Below, piece after piece: positions 58,376 through 64,000 of a stretch of 64,000 bases of DNA. The stretch is from assembly GCA_009103225.1 (NCBI GenBank), contig RHPI01002533.1, positions 927,887 through 991,886 on the forward strand, read 5' to 3'. Numbering within the stretch: the stretch's first letter is position 1; the number at the start of each line of letters is the position of its first letter. Source of the stretch: Chlorokybus atmophyticus (Eukaryota; Streptophyta; Chlorokybophyceae; Chlorokybales; Chlorokybaceae). The notes under the pieces were generated by a model. That model did not search any database. It was given only the letters and a program-made list of their open reading frames with translations, and was not told where the DNA came from. Position numbers and translations under genes: made by a program.

Positions 58376-61319
58376 TGAGCGCACTACGGTAGCCTACCAC
58401 ACAAAACAGATTGCAAGCAATGTGCAATGGCAACTGTGTGTTCTAGACGTATAGTGTCACACACGCACTATGACTACTTAGGGTAACACTATCGAACCAT
58501 GAGTCACAGCTTGTACCCACCACGGAACCAACATACAAATTTGGGCAACGTGTAACAAAATGTGTACTTTGGCCTAAAGTGGCATAACTCCGTGCTTAGA
58601 TCGCCTAATTATGTAATTTTAAGTGCGTATAAAAGGCAGTTACACAGCCTACCATCTGCAAAAATCCGCACCGCCAAAGCTCTCCCAATTCTTGTTCGCG
58701 ACTCTTCAAAGTTAACCATAACCATACGCACCAGCTCCTAAGATTTGAACATTTTGGCGGGCTATACTGCCTCACGAGCGTCTCGAGCTGGTGTTCTGGT
58801 TGGCCGCCGAAAACAGCATCTACAGCCGCCAAAGACCAGCATACAGCCAACTGTCCGAAGTCAGGAAATGTCCGAAGTTGGGACACATCACCCCATGACC
58901 CTAACCCCGGACGTCGCCCAGTAATCTACCAGCGTCGCATTCGGCCGCGTCGCCTGTTACGAACGCATGTAGGCCGTCGGATACAAGAATGAAACAATCA
59001 TGTGCTTTAATCCATCAAATATGACGCGCGTGACGCGTCACTTTATAGGCGTCACTTTTGATTTTCGGCGGCTCCTTTTGGCGGCCATGTTAACTTGCTT
59101 GAAAACAAGAAACGCATGAACATGAATACATTAACGTATATGTGATATTCCTATAAATACACCCTTTTACAAAATCAGGTGACCAAGTAAAGATAAATGT
59201 ATATACACAGGTATACTTATATACATACATGAATATATATGTATTTGTATATTACTTTAATATAGATGTACAGTTCATATATATAGCTACAGCTTGATAG
59301 ATACGAGTACTTCGTAGGTATATTATTATTCTTGTAATTTATGCATATATATATGGACTAAGCATGTACAGTCACGTATATTCACATACATATACATACG
59401 CATATACGCATAACATACGTACATATGTATCTTTATATCACATAAAATTTATATGTATAATAAACTATATGCATATGTGTGAGTGTGAACATGAATATAT
59501 GCATATATATCAATGCATACAACGCATTCAATGCATTTCGCACTTTATATTATATATGTGCATACAATGCATGTATACAAATGTTTACATGAGTAACACA
59601 ATTACATCTGTAGACTTGCATAAGAATTGCATTTGCAACGAGTAAGAAGCTGCGGATGCGCTTTGGCTGGCTCGCTCGGATGTACTTCGCGCGGATCTAT
59701 CGATTGATCAATGTATTGTCGCCGCCCAGCTAATCAGAAGCTGCCGGTGCACCGGGTAGTGCTCGACTTGTTATCCGGTCAGCTAACCGCCGACCGTGCA
59801 AACACATACGCTTGCAGTCACCGTCACTTTTGGTTTGGCTTGTGCAGAGGGAATTGTGCATCACTGGGTGCCTACCAGTACTGGTATAGAGAGGTCAGAC
59901 GGCATTGGTTGTGCAGAATGGTGGACTTTACCAGGGCGCTCGGATCATTGGGACAACTGTTGCAACTTTGGCTTTGTTGGGACAGAATTTGTCATTGCTA
60001 GGGCCCTACGGACCTCGATGTTAGAGCCACTTTTTCGCAAAAGTGACGCTTCAACGGGGACTGACCTCGGCCTAGGACGAAAGATGCTGAAAACACGATA
60101 TTTAAGCTGACGGTTTTGCACAATGCAATCTGTGGTTCGAGGAGATTGGATCCCTCAGTGTGGACGCAGTGCTTACGCGTCGCATGGCCAGTGCTGTCAG
60201 TTGCCGTGGCAAGCGCTGCCCTGTCACGCTGACCGCCGCAAGCGTCATCAAATGATGTCGATGACGGTTATGGCATTGGTGGGAACGTGCGCCACGGTGT
60301 CGATGATCAGTCGACTGTCATGAGACAGTTCATGACGTTGACTCCAGTTCACTTTTCGCGTCTTGAGCTTAGCCCAAGCAAGACAGTTGGACCGTACCGG
60401 ACGGCGGTTGTGGCCTCAACCCTCAATTTTCAAGAGGTGTGAAGCAGCAGAATGCATTGACAATACTTGATTTGAGACCCCGCATGCAGTATGCCACGCA
60501 CCTGATGCCATCAGGCCTGGTGGTGCATTTGGCACGTAGTTATCCAGAAGACAACACAATCCCCCGCGCGCCCTCGAAAGCGCCCCTCAAAATCCTCAGA
60601 GCGTGGATCCGTGCGTGGTTATCTCGTTTTCGCGCCCATACCAATCCGTCAGTGGAAGTGGATGGATCCAACTGTCGCTGGCAGGCCGCGGGTCTTTCCC
60701 GCGGCTCGTCCTTTCTCAAGTTAAAAAGCACAACCTTTGCAGGTGGCGTCGCAACTGCCGCACGCTGGCAGCACGCCATTGGTCGAATGACACGCCAAAA
60801 CACGCAAACCCAAAAGCCTGCTGCAGCTGTCTGGCACGCTTCTGACACAGTTGGTACGACACGCAGCAGCAAGGCAGGCAACACCCTTTCCGGCCGGATC
60901 GACGTTTCATATTCCAAGGTTGAGAACCGAAACAACGAACGACAACCCGGCTGGACGTTAGGTTAAGGTGTCGCGTTGCTCGCCTACACGTCGTGGCCCC
61001 CTGCTTGCCGGTGGGTTCGCACTGACAGCGGAGCAGAGCTAACGTTAGAGCTAACCTGGTTCGGATTTTGGGTGTACATGAGTGTAGATCCGGCCAGCTG
61101 TCGTCTTTCGCGCCTGCTGGAACGGACGGGCGCATTTCCGGATAGTGTGTGCTTATCGCAATTACGGCGTAGCAAGGCGGCGGCGGCGGTGGCGGCGGTT
61201 AGGGCGACGGCGGTGTGGGCGAGGGCGCTGTTGTGGGGCGTTTGTTGTAGGCGGGGCAAGCTGGAGGCGGTCGCAGCAGGGGTGTTTGTCAGCGACGACA
61301 ACGGCGGTCCTCCTCCCTC
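58376..61319. other. Gene-poor region upstream of the MYB gene
   Basis: 58862-58884 holds TGTCCGAAGTTGGGACA, which recurs inverted near 42209. 59160-59600 is AT-rich with TATATA-type repeats. A 175-codon + strand frame at 60439-60966 and neighbouring frames have no recognised motif. The GC-rich 61140-61319 is probably the MYB leader and promoter. Confidence 0.35.
59052..59094. repeat. Dispersed repeat, copy 2 (first copy 42144-42186)
   Basis: Ends in CCTTTTGGCGGCCATGTTAA, same orientation as copy 1, and likewise preceded by GTGACGC motifs. Confidence 0.6.
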
Positions 61320-63211
61320 ATGACTCGGAAATGCTCGTATTGCGGGCATCACGGGCACAATTCTAGGACTTGCCCTGACCGTGGGGTGAGGCTCTTCGGC
61401 GTGCGCCTGACGGCTGCTGGGGCTGCTGGTGGGGCCGATACTGGCATGCGCAAGAGCGCGTCTATGCACAACCTGAGCAACCATCACGTCGGTGGAGGCG
61501 GTGGGGGTGTCGGAGTTGTCGGTGGTAGCGCTTCGGGATTAGGTGCTGCTGCGGGTGGTATTGAAAGGGGTGACTCTACTCCCAAAGGAGACAGTGCGCA
61601 GGAAGGGTATTTGTCGGACTCCATGGTGCACACGGAGTCTGCCACCTCCGTCAAAGAGCGGAAGAAGGGTGCGTGTTTGGTCTTCGTTGAGGTTGCTATG
61701 CGCTAGGTTCATGCTCGCTTGACGCAGTAGTTCAACCTTGTGTCGGCTTACTTATTACCATTATCTCTACTACACCGAATGCTTGTTTTGCAATAAATTT
61801 CGCGCTGTCTAGGGGATGTTTTGGTCCGTGTTTGGCATTACTTGTTTCCCGTGTTCGGGCTTTTATGCAGGGCCTTGGCATTCACAGCAGATAGTCTGTC
61901 TAACGTTCCATAGCCTGGTGCCGCAATGATACAGTCTGAGCCACCGATGCTGTGGAATGATTGTTGTTGCGTCCAGTCATTGCATGCTAGCGGTGTGTGT
62001 GGCAACCTTGTGTTATATGTCGTTGGATGGCATTTCGCATTTGCCTCTTTTGCATCCGAGTTTGTGGTGTGTGGCAGCTTTGTCCACGTATTTCATGTGT
62101 CCTTATTCTCTTTGCTCAACAGGGGTTCCATGGACTGAAGAAGAGCACCGCCTCTTCTTAGTGGGCCTGCAGAAGTTAGGCAAAGGTGATTGGAGAGGCA
62201 TTTCCAGACACGTTGTCCAGACGCGCACACCTACCCAGGTCGCTTCGCACGCTCAGAAGTATTTTATTCGTCAAAATAACTTGAACAAGCGGAAGCGGCG
62301 TTCGTCACTTTTCGACATTGTGAATGACTTGGTAAGTGCAGACAGCTGCTTGCAAAAGGCTGCTGACCTAAATGCTTACAGCTGCGCATGCTTATACTAT
62401 GACCTGTGTGCAGGCCCCCGCTGCTAGCACAAGCACTGCTTCTGCCGCTGAAACCAAGCCTGTGCCTGTGCCATCACCACCACAGTCGGCGCCCAGTGTG
62501 TCCAGTACCCCTGCGCATAGTTACCCGCCTGCAACATTCCTACACCCGTTCTTTGACCTGAGCGCCCAACAACATTATGCGCTCGACCCTCACAGACCGC
62601 ATGCGTATCCTGTGGGGGTGCCTCTCGGCATCCCACCTGCCGGTGTGCCTGTCTTTGCAGTGCCAGGGCAACAAGCAGCGCTTCAGTTGCATATGCCAGT
62701 GGCAACAGGGCAACCGCAAGTGGCAGCAGATGCAAGCAAAAGCGACGCGGCATCAGCACCATCCCATTCTCAGACCCCACCAACAGATGCATTGGCCTCT
62801 GACTCTCAGCAGCCAGCCGCGACAACATCATTGGGGGTGCCAGCAGCAAGCATCAACGGCAGCGGGATGGCGACAGCTGCACAGCAACTGCCTGCTGGCG
62901 GAGCTTACCCTATGTTACCCGACGGCCGATACCTTGTACTGCCATGGCCATCATTACATTTCCCTTATGGTGCTGCACCCAGTAGCTCTGCACCTGCGGA
63001 AGGAAGCTCTAAGATATGCCGTCCTCAACCAAGCCGGCCGGCAACTGTTGGCAAACCGCCATCCGAAGGGCTTTTGAGTTCTTCATCAGACGATGGCTCT
63101 TCTGGCATGCGCCCCTCGCAACTCACATTGAAGCTGTTTGAGGGAACGCAGAGGCCAAGTGCTTTCCATGTTCAAGAAGCGGTGGATAACGCTTCCATAA
63201 GTGTCGTGTAA
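61320..63211 (+). CDS. SHAQKYF-type 1R-MYB transcription factor with zinc knuckle (MYBS3/KUA1-like)
   Basis: Nuclear DNA-binding regulator; plant relatives bind I-box/TATCC elements in sugar, light and clock responses. Exons 61320-61668, 62123-62331, 62414-63211; phases close, 451 residues, TAA stop. The N-terminus is a CCHC zinc knuckle, [18 protein letters not shown], followed by VRLFGVRL and KSASMHNLS, as in plant MYBS3/KUA1. The MYB repeat (about 117-170) has [31 protein letters not shown] and [14 protein letters not shown], then a basic KRKRRSS tail. The long third exon encodes a Pro/Ala/Ser/Gln-rich low-complexity region, a likely activation or disordered domain, then a C-terminal [10 protein letters not shown] motif. 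The start is the only ATG before the knuckle. Confidence 0.94.
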
Positions 63212-64000
63212 GGGACATAGAAGGAGTGTGTACAGGCATTGTTCTTCAGCAGCATCTTGGAGGCTGCTATTCTTTGTATAGGTCGCTGTGTACTGCAGTG
63301 GGTAGCTTGTCGTACGTGGCATGTGCATTCCATCTATAGACTAGTGTCAGAAACTGTGTAAGGCATATTTGCCAAAGATATAGTAGTAAGCATGGTGCTT
63401 GAGCGTGATGTGCTCTTTTGACATTCAGCATGTGATAGCTGCACTGTGGCCGGTTTGCTTGGCAATTTATGAATGCCAGCACATGCTGATGACATTTGCT
63501 GCACTTATACTGAGCATGTGTACAGAATATGCACGCGACGTATGCAACATGCACGACACATGCATGGACACAAAAAAACCACAACCACACTCACCTCTAT
63601 CACGACCGCCAGGCTAGGTACACGCGACCTACTGCTACCTTCTGCTTCACTACTCTATTGCCCAACATTGTCAGTCTGCAAGCATGCATCACCTGCCACA
63701 TCGCCAGTAGAGCTTTGACCTGCCATTGCGCAGGCTATCGGGCTACTTAGCTCTGTACCGGCAGCGCGTGTCTTGCGCGCTGCAGCGTGCCCAGGGCATC
63801 ACCATCCTGGAGCGGGGGGCGGCAGTCGTAGCGGCAGTACCAGGCTGGGGTCCGGTCCAGACGGCGGCGCCAACGGCGGAAACGGACGCTGTGCTGGCGG
63901 CTGCGGCAGTGTAGTTTTCGTGTAGGCGGGCTTGTATGCCGCTGGCATGCGTGTGAGTATGCTTGTGCAGTGATAGGTAGGGATGACAGTACGTAGCTTG
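63212..64000. other. 3' flank of the MYB gene; possible unassigned exon
   Basis: The first ~400 bases are likely 3' untranslated sequence. An acceptor-like TTGCGCAG at about 63733 is followed by an open Ala-rich frame (YLALYRQRVSCALQRAQ) to a TAG at 63912-63914. It might be a terminal exon of another transcript but nothing supports it further. Confidence 0.25.

Noticed and set aside
60439-60966. 175-codon + strand frame upstream of the MYB gene
   Set aside because: Starts with ATG but has no recognisable domain and an equally long frame lies opposite; not supportable as a gene.

Overview
The window reads as nuclear DNA of a green-lineage (Viridiplantae) eukaryote, most likely a green alga. 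The host genes are intron-rich with GT-AG introns and include plant-type proteins: a phytol/farnesol kinase, a plastid-type long-chain polyprenyl diphosphate synthase, an IRE1 with the plant 'SDMGIS' activation-loop motif, an F-box/LRR protein like Arabidopsis FBL15, and a SHAQKYF MYB with an N-terminal zinc knuckle. One retroelement has a tyrosine recombinase in reverse orientation, a layout recalled from volvocine DIRS-like elements. I cannot name the genus. All nuclear genes resolved here use the standard code (TAG, TAA and TGA all serve as stops).

Layout. 1-828 (-): 5' part of an unidentified gene. 1988-3223 (+): phytol/farnesol kinase, 4 exons. 4976-6549 (+): RNA polymerase subunit RPB6, 7 exons. 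7333-11281 (-): IRE1, 8 exons. About 12.06-18.00 kb: decayed DIRS-like retrotransposon with its recombinase on the + strand facing RT/RNase H on the - strand, plus an ~86-bp minisatellite. 18.09-18.63 kb: small LTR-like element with a GCGCC target duplication. 18.8-22.6 kb: AT-rich, gene-free, with an integrase remnant. 23145-24916 (+): polyprenyl diphosphate synthase, 5 exons. 27870-32055 (-): FBL15-like F-box/LRR gene, 16 exons. 35089-38035 (-): ALG10, 10 exons, head to head with NDUFA2/B8 (38137-38653, +, 3 exons). 39.9-41.3 kb: large microsatellites, including about 129 TG units. 61320-63211 (+): MYB gene, 3 exons.

42-59 kb is a mobile-DNA block. Three genes lie on the - strand: an intact 315-residue ORF; a very large gene encoding a coiled coil, a DUF6589-like region, a FEN/PIN-like region and a CXC-type cysteine cluster; and a decayed C5-cytosine DNA methyltransferase with cysteine-rich and Tudor-like N-terminal parts. 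Two copies of a ~70-bp hairpin-bearing repeat, in the same orientation, flank the three genes. A pogo/Tigger-like transposase with two in-frame stops follows. This methyltransferase-carrying block is the most interesting part of the window.

The host genes translate without any frameshift over roughly 9 kb of spliced coding sequence, whereas the mobile genes carry many, so those lesions probably reflect real decay. Exon boundaries were read by eye from splice signals, reading phase and remembered protein families; no alignment was run.
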